A stretch of 64,000 nt of DNA from Massilia arenae (GTDB lineage: Bacteria; Pseudomonadota; Gammaproteobacteria; Burkholderiales; Burkholderiaceae_D): positions 186,001 to 250,000 of the forward strand of contig NZ_VPFD01000001.1 in assembly GCF_008014745.1 (NCBI RefSeq), given 5' to 3'. This document shows, piece after piece, positions 1 through 7,594 of this stretch. The notes below the pieces were generated by a model. That model was not told where the DNA came from. It did not search any database and saw only the letters and a list, made by a program, of their open reading frames with translations. A program made the translations under genes and the position numbers. Within the stretch, counting starts at the first letter, position 1; the number at the start of each line of letters is the position of its first letter.

Positions 1-622
1 GGTGGCCGGCACCGCGCAAGGCATCACCGCGCTGCAGATGGACATCAAGATCCAGGGCATCACCAAGGAAATCATGCAAGTGGCGCTGGCGCAAGCCAAG
101 GAAGGCCGCCAGCACATTCTGGGCGAAATGCAGAAGGCCATGCCAACCGTGAAGACCGAGCTGTCGGACTTCGCACCGCGCCTGATCACCATCCGCATCA
201 ATCCTGAAAAGATCCGTGACGTGATCGGCAAGGGCGGCGCCGTCATCCGCGCGCTGACCGAAGAAACCGGCACCCAGATCGACATCAGCGATGAAGGCGT
301 GGTCACCATCGCGTCGGTCGATGCCGCCGCCGGCCAGGAAGCCAAGCGCCGCATCGAAGAGCTGACCGCATCGGTCGAAGTGGGCAAGACCTACGACGGC
401 ACCGTGTTGAAGCTCTTGGACTTCGGCGCGATCGTGCAGGTCATGCCAGGTAAAGACGGCCTGCTGCACATCTCGCAGATCGCCAACGAGCGCGTCAACG
501 CCGTTGCCGACTACCTGAAAGAAGGCCAGCAAGTGCGCGTCAAGGTCCTTGAGACCGACGAGCGCGGTCGTCTGAAGCTGTCGATGAAGGCGGCCGATCC
601 GGTTGAAGGCGCAGCGCAGTAA
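1..622 (+). CDS. pnp: Polyribonucleotide nucleotidyltransferase, C-terminal part (5' end outside window)
   Basis: PNPase degrades RNA 3' to 5' by phosphorolysis and is part of the RNA degradosome in many proteobacteria. Only the last 206 or so residues are visible. They start inside the second RNase PH-like domain ([19 protein letters not shown]), followed by a KH domain with the GKGGAVIR loop (about residues 62-120 of the visible part) and an S1 RNA-binding domain ([19 protein letters not shown] to LKLSMKA). The reading frame is open at the left edge, so the GTG at base 2 is not the start. The stop is TAA, followed by a strong terminator. Confidence 0.97.
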   Translation, partial: VAGTAQGITALQMDIKIQGITKEIMQVALAQAKEGRQHILGEMQKAMPTVKTELSDFAPRLITIRINPEKIRDVIGKGGAVIRALTEETGTQIDISDEGVVTIASVDAAAGQEAKRRIEELTASVEVGKTYDGTVLKLLDFGAIVQVMPGKDGLLHISQIANERVNAVADYLKEGQQVRVKVLETDERGRLKLSMKAADPVEGAAQ

Positions 623-658
623 TAAGCTGCAAGCAACGGAGCGGTTCGCCGCTCGATG

Positions 659-694
659 AAAAAACCGCCAGTGCGTGAGCCTGGCGGTTTTTTT
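659..694 (+). terminator. Rho-independent terminator of pnp
   Basis: Stem arms AAAAAACCGCCAG and CTGGCGGTTTTTT surround a 9-base loop and end in a T run, 37 bases after the pnp stop codon. The following 695-879 holds no gene or site that I recognise; it probably contains the promoter of the next gene. Confidence 0.93.
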
Positions 695-879
695 ATTTGG
701 CGTTCGCTATGTATGTTTTCGCACGGAACGGTTCGATTCCCGGTTCTATGCTGGGCTCGTGGATTGGATAAATACAAGCCACGGGACCGCAGACACCGGC
801 GCCGGGAGGGCGATGGGCGCCGCTGTCGACAAGGATGATAGCAAGACCAGTCATGTCCTGCGGCCGGACCTGACCGGGC

Positions 880-2739
880 ATGGGCACCACACGAATCATG
901 AAGACCCCTACGCAGACGTCGAACGATGGAATCACTGGCGACATTCCAGGGTCAACGAAGAAACGACGCAGCGGCGCGACCTTGTCGGTGGCTGCGTGGA
1001 AGCAGTTCATTGGCGTCGCCAAGCCTTACTGGCTGGGCGACGAGAAGGGCAGGGCGTGGCTGCTGCTCGCGCTCCTGATCGTGCTGATGCTGGTGGAAAC
1101 CAAGCTCGCGGTCATGCTCAACGACCAGGCCGGGGAAATGACCTCGGCGCTGGCGGGACGGGATCGCGATCGTTTCTGGACCTCGGTCCAGGCCTGCCTG
1201 GTCGTCCTGGCGTTCGCCGTGCCGATCTATGCCTTCTACTACTATATGCGCGACCTGTTCGCGAACCAGTGGCGGCGCTGGCTAACCCGGCGTTTCCTCG
1301 ACGGCTACCTCGGTGGACGCAAATACTACGAGCTCGGGTCGAACCGCGAGATCGACAATCCGGACCAGCGCATCAGCGAGGACGTCAACACCTTCACCGG
1401 TCGCTCCATCCACTTCATGCTGATTTTCCTGGGCTCGCTGATGCAGCTGGTCGCCTTCAGCGCCGTCCTGTGGTCGATCTCGCAGGTGCTGGTGGGCGTG
1501 CTGGTTGCCTATGCACTGGTGGGAACGATGGTCGCGCTGTACGTGTTCGGCAATCCGCTGATCCACCTGAATTTCTGGCAGCTGCGGCGCGAGGCCGATT
1601 TTCGGTTCAGCCTGATACGCGTGCGCGAAAACGCCGAGTCGATTGCCTTCTATGGCGGCGAGGCGCAGGAGCGCGCACGCATCGATAACAAGTTCAACAA
1701 GGTCATCCATAATTTCTCGCGCCTGATCAAGAAGCAGCGCGCGCTCAACCTGTTCCAGCGCACCTTCAGCCAGCTCACCCTGGTGCTGCCGTTCGTGATC
1801 CTGGCCGATGCCGTGTTGTCGGGTCAGCTGGAGGTGGGGCGCGCGGTCCAGGCTGCCGGCGCCTTCACCGCGGTGCTGACGGCGGTAGGCGTCATCGTTG
1901 ACAACTTCGAAAGCCTGAGCCGCTTCGTGGCCGGCATCGGGCGCCTGCAGACCCTGTCCAGCCACGTGCTGCCGGCGCCGCAATCCGCGGGCGAGCCGGC
2001 ATGTGATCCGTCATCGCGTATTCAACGCACGCCTTGCTCGCACCTCAAGATCGACTCGCTTACGCTGTGCCCGCCGCAATCCGAGCGTGTCCTGATCAAG
2101 GACCTGACGCTGGCGGTGCAACCCGGCGATGCCTTGCTGATCACCGGCGACAGTGGCTGCGGAAAAAGCTCGCTGCTGCGCGCGATCGCCGGCCTGTGGC
2201 ACCAGGGCAGCGGCACGATCCACCATCCGCCGCGCGAGGAGTGCTTCTTCTTGCCGCAGCAGCCGTATATGCAGCCGGGTACCCTGCGCAGCCAGCTCAT
2301 CTATCCGAGCGACCGTACCGACCTGAGCGACGAGCAGCTGCTCTCCATCCTGGAGCAGGTGCACCTGCCTTATCTGGCCGGCCGCGTCGGCGGCCTGGAT
2401 GCCGTGCTGGACTGGGAAAAGCTGCTGTCGATCGGCGAACAGCAGCGGCTGGCGTTCGGCCGCGTGCTGGTGCACGAGCCGCGCGTCGTCATCCTCGACG
2501 AAGCCACCAGTGCGCTCGACAGCGCCAATGAATCATCGCTGTACAAGCGCCTGCGCGACAAGGGAACGACGCTGGTCAGCATCGCGCACCGCGCGGGGGT
2601 GCTGCGTCACCACACCCATGTGCTGTGGCTGACCGGCGAGGGCTGCTGGGAGATGCATGCCGCGGCGGACTACCAGTTCGGCGCGATGGCGCCGCAGGCC
2701 GCCGCATGGCAGCCGCGCGAGACAGCACTGGCGGGTTAG
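880..2739 (+). CDS. ABC transporter, fused permease/ATPase (SbmA/BacA/YddA type)
   Basis: Half-size exporter of 619 residues. The N-terminal ABC_membrane_2-like region (about residues 45-360) has several hydrophobic segments, and a nucleotide-binding domain follows from about 385. Seen in the ATPase: Walker A GDSGCGKSS, signature LSIGEQQRLAFGRVL (the SbmA/YddA variant, not LSGGQ), Walker B RVVILDEATSALD and an H-loop in SIAHR. Family members move peptides, bleomycin or cobalamin-like compounds; the substrate here is not known. The start is uncertain: ATG at 880 or ATG at 898 (six codons later), neither with a strong ribosome site. It is convergent with the SDR gene. Confidence 0.88.
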   Translation: MGTTRIMKTPTQTSNDGITGDIPGSTKKRRSGATLSVAAWKQFIGVAKPYWLGDEKGRAWLLLALLIVLMLVETKLAVMLNDQAGEMTSALAGRDRDRFWTSVQACLVVLAFAVPIYAFYYYMRDLFANQWRRWLTRRFLDGYLGGRKYYELGSNREIDNPDQRISEDVNTFTGRSIHFMLIFLGSLMQLVAFSAVLWSISQVLVGVLVAYALVGTMVALYVFGNPLIHLNFWQLRREADFRFSLIRVRENAESIAFYGGEAQERARIDNKFNKVIHNFSRLIKKQRALNLFQRTFSQLTLVLPFVILADAVLSGQLEVGRAVQAAGAFTAVLTAVGVIVDNFESLSRFVAGIGRLQTLSSHVLPAPQSAGEPACDPSSRIQRTPCSHLKIDSLTLCPPQSERVLIKDLTLAVQPGDALLITGDSGCGKSSLLRAIAGLWHQGSGTIHHPPREECFFLPQQPYMQPGTLRSQLIYPSDRTDLSDEQLLSILEQVHLPYLAGRVGGLDAVLDWEKLLSIGEQQRLAFGRVLVHEPRVVILDEATSALDSANESSLYKRLRDKGTTLVSIAHRAGVLRHHTHVLWLTGEGCWEMHAAADYQFGAMAPQAAAWQPRETALAG

Positions 2740-2765
2740 TCGGCTGCGCTCACCGTCCAGGCCTG

Positions 2766-3596
2766 TCAGGCCTTCAGGTCCGCATCCTGGGCGACGCTCT
2801 TTTGCGCGTCGAGCCGGGTCAGCCGATCGGTGAGCGCCGCCCGGATCGAATCATAGGCGGTCGAGCCCAGTGTGATGCGGCGCGGCGCCGGCACCTGGCC
2901 GGCCGAGTCGATCATGATCTCGACCATTCGCACCGGGTCGCCGGTGAGCTTGAAACTGCCGTCCGCCAGCGCGCGCCGCACGCCACCCGACGGCGTGTCG
3001 ACATACTCGTCCATCGCCGGCGCCGCATCGAGACCCGCCGCGAAATTGGTCGGCGTCGGCCCCGGCTCGGCGAGTGTGAACTCGATACCGAACGGCGCGA
3101 CTTCCTGCGCCACCGATTCCACAAAACCTTCGATCCCCCATTTGGTCGCGTGATACACGCTGAAGTTCGGATAAGCCATCTGGCCGCCTTCCGACGAGAC
3201 CTGGATCACCCGCCCGCCACCTTGCGCGCGCAGATGGGGCAGGGCGGCGCGGATCAGCTGGATCGATCCGAGCAGATTGGTGTCGAGCTGGCGCTTGACC
3301 TGCAAGTCGGTCAACTCCTCGGCCGCGCCGAACAGGCCGTAGGCCGCATTGCTGACGACGACGTCGATGCGACCCAGTTCCGCGAAAGCGCGCGCCATCA
3401 CGCTGCGGATGGCCGCGTCGTCGGTGACGTCTAGCTGCGCCACCCACAGCTGTCCGGGATGCCGTTCCTGCAGCTCGGCCAGCACGGGAGGATTGCGCAG
3501 CGCGGCCGCAACGCGGTCGCCCCGCGCCAGCAGTTGTTCGGTCATGATGCGGCCAAAGCCGGTCGAGGTGCCGGTGATGAACCAGGTGCGTTGCAT
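2766..3596 (-). CDS. Short-chain dehydrogenase/reductase (SDR) family protein
   Basis: Classical SDR of 276 residues. The N-terminal Rossmann motif is TGTSTGFGR (about residues 8-16), followed by NAAYG, a catalytic serine in QVSSEGG, and the YHATK catalytic Tyr/Lys pair. The start at MQRTWFITG is chosen because AAGGAG lies just upstream and the family normally begins here; the frame is open 25 codons further without a ribosome site. The substrate is unknown. It is divergent from a LysR regulator across 114 bases, the usual arrangement when the regulator controls the oxidoreductase. Confidence 0.92.
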   Translation of the reverse strand: MQRTWFITGTSTGFGRIMTEQLLARGDRVAAALRNPPVLAELQERHPGQLWVAQLDVTDDAAIRSVMARAFAELGRIDVVVSNAAYGLFGAAEELTDLQVKRQLDTNLLGSIQLIRAALPHLRAQGGGRVIQVSSEGGQMAYPNFSVYHATKWGIEGFVESVAQEVAPFGIEFTLAEPGPTPTNFAAGLDAAPAMDEYVDTPSGGVRRALADGSFKLTGDPVRMVEIMIDSAGQVPAPRRITLGSTAYDSIRAALTDRLTRLDAQKSVAQDADLKA

Positions 3597-3710
3597 GTCG
3601 TTCTCCTTGTCTTGGTGGTCGCCGGATGGCTGCCTTGAAAACAGAATAGACGAATGCATTGCTGTTATCATCCATTCAATCCCGCATGCATTAGTGAAGG
3701 ATCACCATCA
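3597..3710. promoter_or_regulatory. Divergent SDR/LysR control region, possible LysR site
   Basis: This 114-base gap contains GAATG (3652-3656) and CATTC (3673-3677) as an inverted pair, with the palindrome AATGCATT at its left side and a second ATGCATT copy near 3686. LysR regulators usually bind a T-N11-A dyad in such gaps. The dyads are visible; their role is inferred. Confidence 0.35.
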
Positions 3711-4610
3711 ATGTCCCAGCCCGACCTCGACAGCCTGCGCGCCTTCGTGGCCATTGTCCAACGCCGCAGCTTCCGCAAGGCCGCCGACGAACGCGGCGTG
3801 TCTCCCTCGACCCTGAGCCACATGATGCGGGTGATGGAAGAAAAACTCGGCGTGCGCCTCCTGCATCGAACCACGCGCAGCGTCGCGCCGACCGAGGCCG
3901 GTGAGCACTTCCTGCGCCGGCTCGAACCGGTGCTGCGCGAACTGGGCGCCACGCTGGAAGACGTCAACGGCTTTCGCGAGCGGCCGGGCGGCAGCTTGCG
4001 CATCAACACGGCCGAACCGACCGCCCGCTGGCTGCTGCAGCATGCGGTACCGGTATTCCAGGAACGCTATCCGGAGGTGTCGCTCGACCTGTTCGTCGAG
4101 AATGGCCTGGTCGATATCGTCGCCGCCGGCTTCGATGCGGGCGTGCGCCTACTGGAGGCGGTCCCGCAAGACATGCACGTCGCCCCATTCGGCGCGCCGG
4201 TGCGCTTCATGCCGGTTGCATCGCCCGCCTACCTGGCGGCGCGCGGCACGCCGCAGGTGCCAGACGATCTGCTGCAGCACCAATGCATCCGCATGCGCAT
4301 GCAGAGCGGGAAGATCTATCGCTGGGAGTTCGCGCGCCACGGCCAGGCCTTCGCGCTGGACGTGCCGGGCACCCTGGTCCTGAACCAGGTCGGGCTGATG
4401 GTCGAGGCCGCCATCGCCGGACGTGGCATCGCCTATGTGCCGGACACGACCGTGCGCGATCATTTGCAGGAAGGCCGCCTGCTGCCTTTGCTGGAAGACT
4501 GGTGCGAGCCGTCGTCCGAGCTGGCGCTGTACTATCCGGGACATCGCCACGTGCCGGCGGCGCTGCGCGCCTTCGTCAAGGTGCTGCAGGAGGTGTACGC
4601 GCCGGCGTGA
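3711..4610 (+). CDS. LysR-family transcriptional regulator
   Basis: 299 residues. The winged helix-turn-helix covers about residues 4-63 (LDSLRAFVAIVQRRSFRKAA, then SPSTLSHMMRVMEEKLGVRL and the LLHRTTRSV wing), followed by a periplasmic-binding-like effector domain (about 90-295). The start is MSQPDLDSL at 3711, with GAAGGA upstream; the longer frame from 3654 has no ribosome site. It probably controls the divergent SDR gene. The metal efflux operon that follows has its own MerR-type operator, so this LysR is unlikely to be its regulator. Confidence 0.92.
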   Translation: MSQPDLDSLRAFVAIVQRRSFRKAADERGVSPSTLSHMMRVMEEKLGVRLLHRTTRSVAPTEAGEHFLRRLEPVLRELGATLEDVNGFRERPGGSLRINTAEPTARWLLQHAVPVFQERYPEVSLDLFVENGLVDIVAAGFDAGVRLLEAVPQDMHVAPFGAPVRFMPVASPAYLAARGTPQVPDDLLQHQCIRMRMQSGKIYRWEFARHGQAFALDVPGTLVLNQVGLMVEAAIAGRGIAYVPDTTVRDHLQEGRLLPLLEDWCEPSSELALYYPGHRHVPAALRAFVKVLQEVYAPA

Positions 4611-4669
4611 GTTCCGGATCGATTCCCTTACGCGATATGCGGGAATCGCAGTGAACGGTACGAATGTGC

Positions 4670-4700
4670 TTGACCCTGTAGCGGCTACAGGGTATTTAAT
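4670..4700 (+). promoter_or_regulatory. MerR-family (CadR/PbrR/ZntR-like) promoter-operator of the czc operon
   Basis: The -35 box is TTGACC (4670-4675) and the -10 box is TTTAAT (4695-4700), with an over-long 19-base spacer. The spacer region holds a perfect inverted repeat of ten-base arms, ACCCTGTAGC and GCTACAGGGT, around one G (4673-4693). A 19-base spacer filled by such a dyad is the hallmark of promoters twisted open by metal-bound MerR regulators. The regulator gene is not in the window. A separate 8-base stem (CGATTCCC/GGGAATCG) at about 4620-4649 may end lysR transcription. Confidence 0.85.
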
Positions 4701-4754
4701 AGCTGGTAGAAAAAATTGGCCGACCGGCCCTGCGCTACCTGACCACCTGACGCG

Positions 4755-5090
4755 ATGCGACGCCTGCTCCTGATACTCCTGCTGCTCATGATGCCACTCC
4801 AGGCCGCCTGGGCCGCCGGCGCGCCGTATTGCAGTCATGACGAACAGACCATGCATCCGGGTCACCACGTCCACAAGCATCCGCCATCGAGTAACCAGGA
4901 CGATGGCACACCGGGCGAGCATTGCGACGATTGCGACGCCTGCCACCACCTGACGGCGAGCGCCGTGCTGTCCGCGCAACCCAATCTGCCGCTGCCCAAG
5001 GGCGCCCCGCATATGCGTGGCGAATTGCGGCGCTACGTCTCCCACGTCCCCGACCTGATTCCTCCGCCAGACCGCCCGCGCCGCGCCTGA
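4755..5090 (+). CDS. czcI: CzcI-like small secreted protein of a heavy-metal resistance operon
   Basis: 111 residues with a signal peptide (MRRLLLILLLLMMPLQAAWA, cleavage likely near residue 20-22). The mature part is rich in His, Cys and acidic residues (CSHDEQTMHPGHHVHKH, then HCDDCDACHH), suited to binding divalent metal in the periplasm. Position ahead of CzcC-CzcB-CzcA and the length match CzcI of Cupriavidus, whose exact role is unsettled. The gene sits 55 bases after the MerR-type promoter, so it is the first gene of the operon. The ribosome site is weak. Confidence 0.75.
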   Translation: MRRLLLILLLLMMPLQAAWAAGAPYCSHDEQTMHPGHHVHKHPPSSNQDDGTPGEHCDDCDACHHLTASAVLSAQPNLPLPKGAPHMRGELRRYVSHVPDLIPPPDRPRRA

Positions 5091-5171
5091 GGCGGCGGGG
5101 ACTTTCACAGAGCCGCGTAACGCGGCAACGCCATCGCACCCGCCGGACATTCACCCGTTCGGAGCATCATC

Positions 5172-6407
5172 ATGAAACATCGTTTGACACCGCTGCTGGC
5201 GGCGTTCGCGCTCGTCTGCGCGTGCGTGCCCGCTGCGGCATGGTCATCACCGTTGACCCTGGAAGCGGCCATCGACCTGGCCCTGCGCGCCAATCCGACC
5301 CTGCGCGCGGCCGGCAGCGAAGTGGCGGCGCAAGAGGGCGCGCTGACCCAGGCCGGGACGCTGCCCAATCCCGAGCTCGAGCTGCTGCGCGAAGGCGAGG
5401 GTAGTAGCAACCGCACCACGACCGCCACCCTGAACATTCCCATTGAACTGGGCGGCAAGCGCAGCGCGCGGGTCGATGCGGCACGCCAGGAAAGACAGCT
5501 GGCGGCGATCGCGCTGGAAGCGGAACGGGACAAGGTCCGCGCCGATACCGCCGCCGCCTTCCACGACGTCGTCGCGGCGCAGGAGCGCGAGCGCATGTCC
5601 CAGGAGCTCGTCGCGCTTGCCGGCCGCGCGCTGGGCGCCGCCGGCAAGCGGGTCGAGGCCGGGACCTTGTCGCCGGTCGAAGAGACCCGCGCCCGCGTGG
5701 CCCAGGGCAGCGCCCGGATCGAGGCGCTGCAGGCGGCGCGCGACCTGGAAGGCGCGCGCATCCGCCTGGCCGCCCTGTGGGCCGGCGATGCGCGCCAGCT
5801 GGCCATCGTCGCGCCGCAAGCCGCCGCGCTGCCCCTGGCTCCGTCGCTGGACAAACTGCTGGCGCAGCTCGACCAGGCGCCGGCGATGCGCCATGCGCGC
5901 ACCCAGGTGGGCCACCGCGAGGCGCTGGCGCGGCTCGAACGCGCGCGTCGCACGCCCGACGTCAACGTGATAGTCGGCGCCCAGCGCGAAGGGCCGGACA
6001 CCCGCAACCGCGCGGTGCTCGGCCTGTCGGTGCCGCTGCCGCTGTTCAACCGCAACGACGGCGCCGTGCTCGATGCGCTGCGCCGGGTCGACAAGGCGCG
6101 CAGTGAGGCAGATGCGGCAGGAGCGCGCCTGCGCGCCGAACTGGCCCAGGCGCATGCGCGGCTGACGGCGGCGCTGGCCGAATGCGCGCTGATCGCCGGC
6201 GAGGTGCTGCCCGGCGCCGAAGACGCCCAGCGCGCCGCCAACCGCGGCTTCGAGCTGGGCAAGTTCGGCCTGATCGACGTGCTCGACGCCCAGCGCGTGC
6301 TGGCCCAATCGAAGAACCAATACCTGAACGCCGTCGCGGAGAGTCATCGCGCGGCCGCCGATATCGCACGGCTGCTGGGACATGCAGCCGTCCAGGAGAA
6401 TCCATGA
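5172..6407 (+). CDS. czcC: Outer-membrane factor of RND metal efflux (TolC/CzcC family)
   Basis: 411 residues. A signal peptide (about residues 1-24) is followed by two repeats of the outer-membrane efflux (OEP) fold, long amphipathic helices starting at LTLEAAIDLALRANPTLRAA and ending near the C-terminus (GFELGKFGLIDVLDAQRVL). It forms the trans-periplasmic channel of a CzcCBA tripartite pump. The start is supported by GGAG 7 bases upstream. Its stop overlaps the start of czcB (ATGA), so translation is coupled. Confidence 0.92.
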   Translation: MKHRLTPLLAAFALVCACVPAAAWSSPLTLEAAIDLALRANPTLRAAGSEVAAQEGALTQAGTLPNPELELLREGEGSSNRTTTATLNIPIELGGKRSARVDAARQERQLAAIALEAERDKVRADTAAAFHDVVAAQERERMSQELVALAGRALGAAGKRVEAGTLSPVEETRARVAQGSARIEALQAARDLEGARIRLAALWAGDARQLAIVAPQAAALPLAPSLDKLLAQLDQAPAMRHARTQVGHREALARLERARRTPDVNVIVGAQREGPDTRNRAVLGLSVPLPLFNRNDGAVLDALRRVDKARSEADAAGARLRAELAQAHARLTAALAECALIAGEVLPGAEDAQRAANRGFELGKFGLIDVLDAQRVLAQSKNQYLNAVAESHRAAADIARLLGHAAVQENP

Positions 6408-7594
6408 ACAAGCAGCAAAGCAAGGTCATCGCCATCATGCTGGCGATCGCCATCTTCCTCGCCGCCATCGTGCTGTTGCGCGACCGCGCACCAGGCGGTG
6501 CGGATGAACACGCTCATCAAGAGGGGCAGGAACACGCGGATGAACGCGGTCAAGAGGAGCATGCCGACGACGGCGTGATCCGCTTCACCGAGCAGCAGGT
6601 CGGCGTGGCCGGCATCACGATCGCCAAGGCCGGCCCGGTCCACCTTGACACCTTCATCCGCATGCCCGGCCAGATCGCGCTCAATGAAGATCGCACCGCC
6701 CACGTGACGCCGCGCGCCGCCGGGGCGGTCAGCGAAGTCAATGCCACCCTCGGCGAGAAGGTGCGCAAGGATCAGGTGCTGGCCAGCGTCGCCAGCGCCG
6801 AAGTGGCGGCCCAGCGCGGTGCGCTGACGACGGCCGAGCGCCGGCTCGCGTATGCGCGCAAGATCCATGCGTCCGAAAAAATGCTGTGGGAAGAGAAGAT
6901 ATCGGCGCGCCAGGACTTGCTGCGCGCCGAACAGGAATTGAGCGAAGCGGAGATTGCCGTGCAGAGCACACGCCAACAGTTGCAGGCGCTCGGCGCACGC
7001 GATGCCGGTTCGTCGAATCTCCTGAAAATCCGGGCGCCGTTCGATGGCGTGATCGTCGAAAAACACATCACGATGGGTGAAGTCGTGGGCGCCGACACCC
7101 GCGTGTTCACGCTCACCGACCTGTCGACCGTGTGGGCCGACGTGGTGGTGCCAGCGCGCGACCTCGACATCGTCCGGGTCGGCACCGATGCCGTGATCCG
7201 CTCGATCGCATCGAACACGACGGCGCCGGGCAAGGTGTCGTATGTGAGTTCGCTGGTGGGCGAGGAATCGCGCTCGGCCAAGGCGCGGGTGGTGCTCGAC
7301 AATCCAGGCGCGGCCTGGCGTCCGGGGCTGGCGGTGAACATCGACATCGTCACCGGCTCCAGCGACGTGTCGGTAGCGGTGGCGCGTGAGGCGATCCAGA
7401 CGGCGGATGGGCGGCAAGTCGTCTACAAGCGGGTCAAGGAAGGTTTTGTCGCGCAGCCGGTGGCCACCGGCCGCTCGGACGGGCGCTTCATCGAGGTCAC
7501 CTCCGGCCTGAGCGCGGGCGACGCCTACGCGGCCGCCGGCAGCTTCGCGGTCAAGGCGGAGCAGGGCAAGGGGGAGGGTAGTCATGAACACTGA
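6404..7594 (+). CDS. czcB: Periplasmic adaptor (membrane fusion protein) of RND metal efflux
   Basis: 396 residues. The N-terminal membrane anchor (about residues 9-27) is followed by a His/Glu-rich stretch (DEHAHQEGQEHADERGQEEH) typical of CzcB, then the barrel-sandwich/lipoyl and alpha-hairpin regions (about 80-240) and beta-barrel. The C-terminus ends in GEGSHEH, another possible metal-binding tail. It links the CzcA pump to the CzcC channel. The start at 6404 overlaps the czcC stop; the frame is open further upstream but has no reason to be used. The stop overlaps czcA by 11 bases. Confidence 0.92.
   Translation: MNKQQSKVIAIMLAIAIFLAAIVLLRDRAPGGADEHAHQEGQEHADERGQEEHADDGVIRFTEQQVGVAGITIAKAGPVHLDTFIRMPGQIALNEDRTAHVTPRAAGAVSEVNATLGEKVRKDQVLASVASAEVAAQRGALTTAERRLAYARKIHASEKMLWEEKISARQDLLRAEQELSEAEIAVQSTRQQLQALGARDAGSSNLLKIRAPFDGVIVEKHITMGEVVGADTRVFTLTDLSTVWADVVVPARDLDIVRVGTDAVIRSIASNTTAPGKVSYVSSLVGEESRSAKARVVLDNPGAAWRPGLAVNIDIVTGSSDVSVAVAREAIQTADGRQVVYKRVKEGFVAQPVATGRSDGRFIEVTSGLSAGDAYAAAGSFAVKAEQGKGEGSHEH

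Noticed and set aside
511..1688. Several overlapping frames around the pnp terminator (511-777 minus, 656-838 plus, 675-1688 plus)
   Set aside because: They read through the terminator or into the ABC transporter in the wrong frame and show no domain or ribosome site.
6182..6403. 74-codon upstream extension of czcB
   Set aside because: It lies inside czcC; the ATGA overlap start at 6404 gives the expected membrane anchor.
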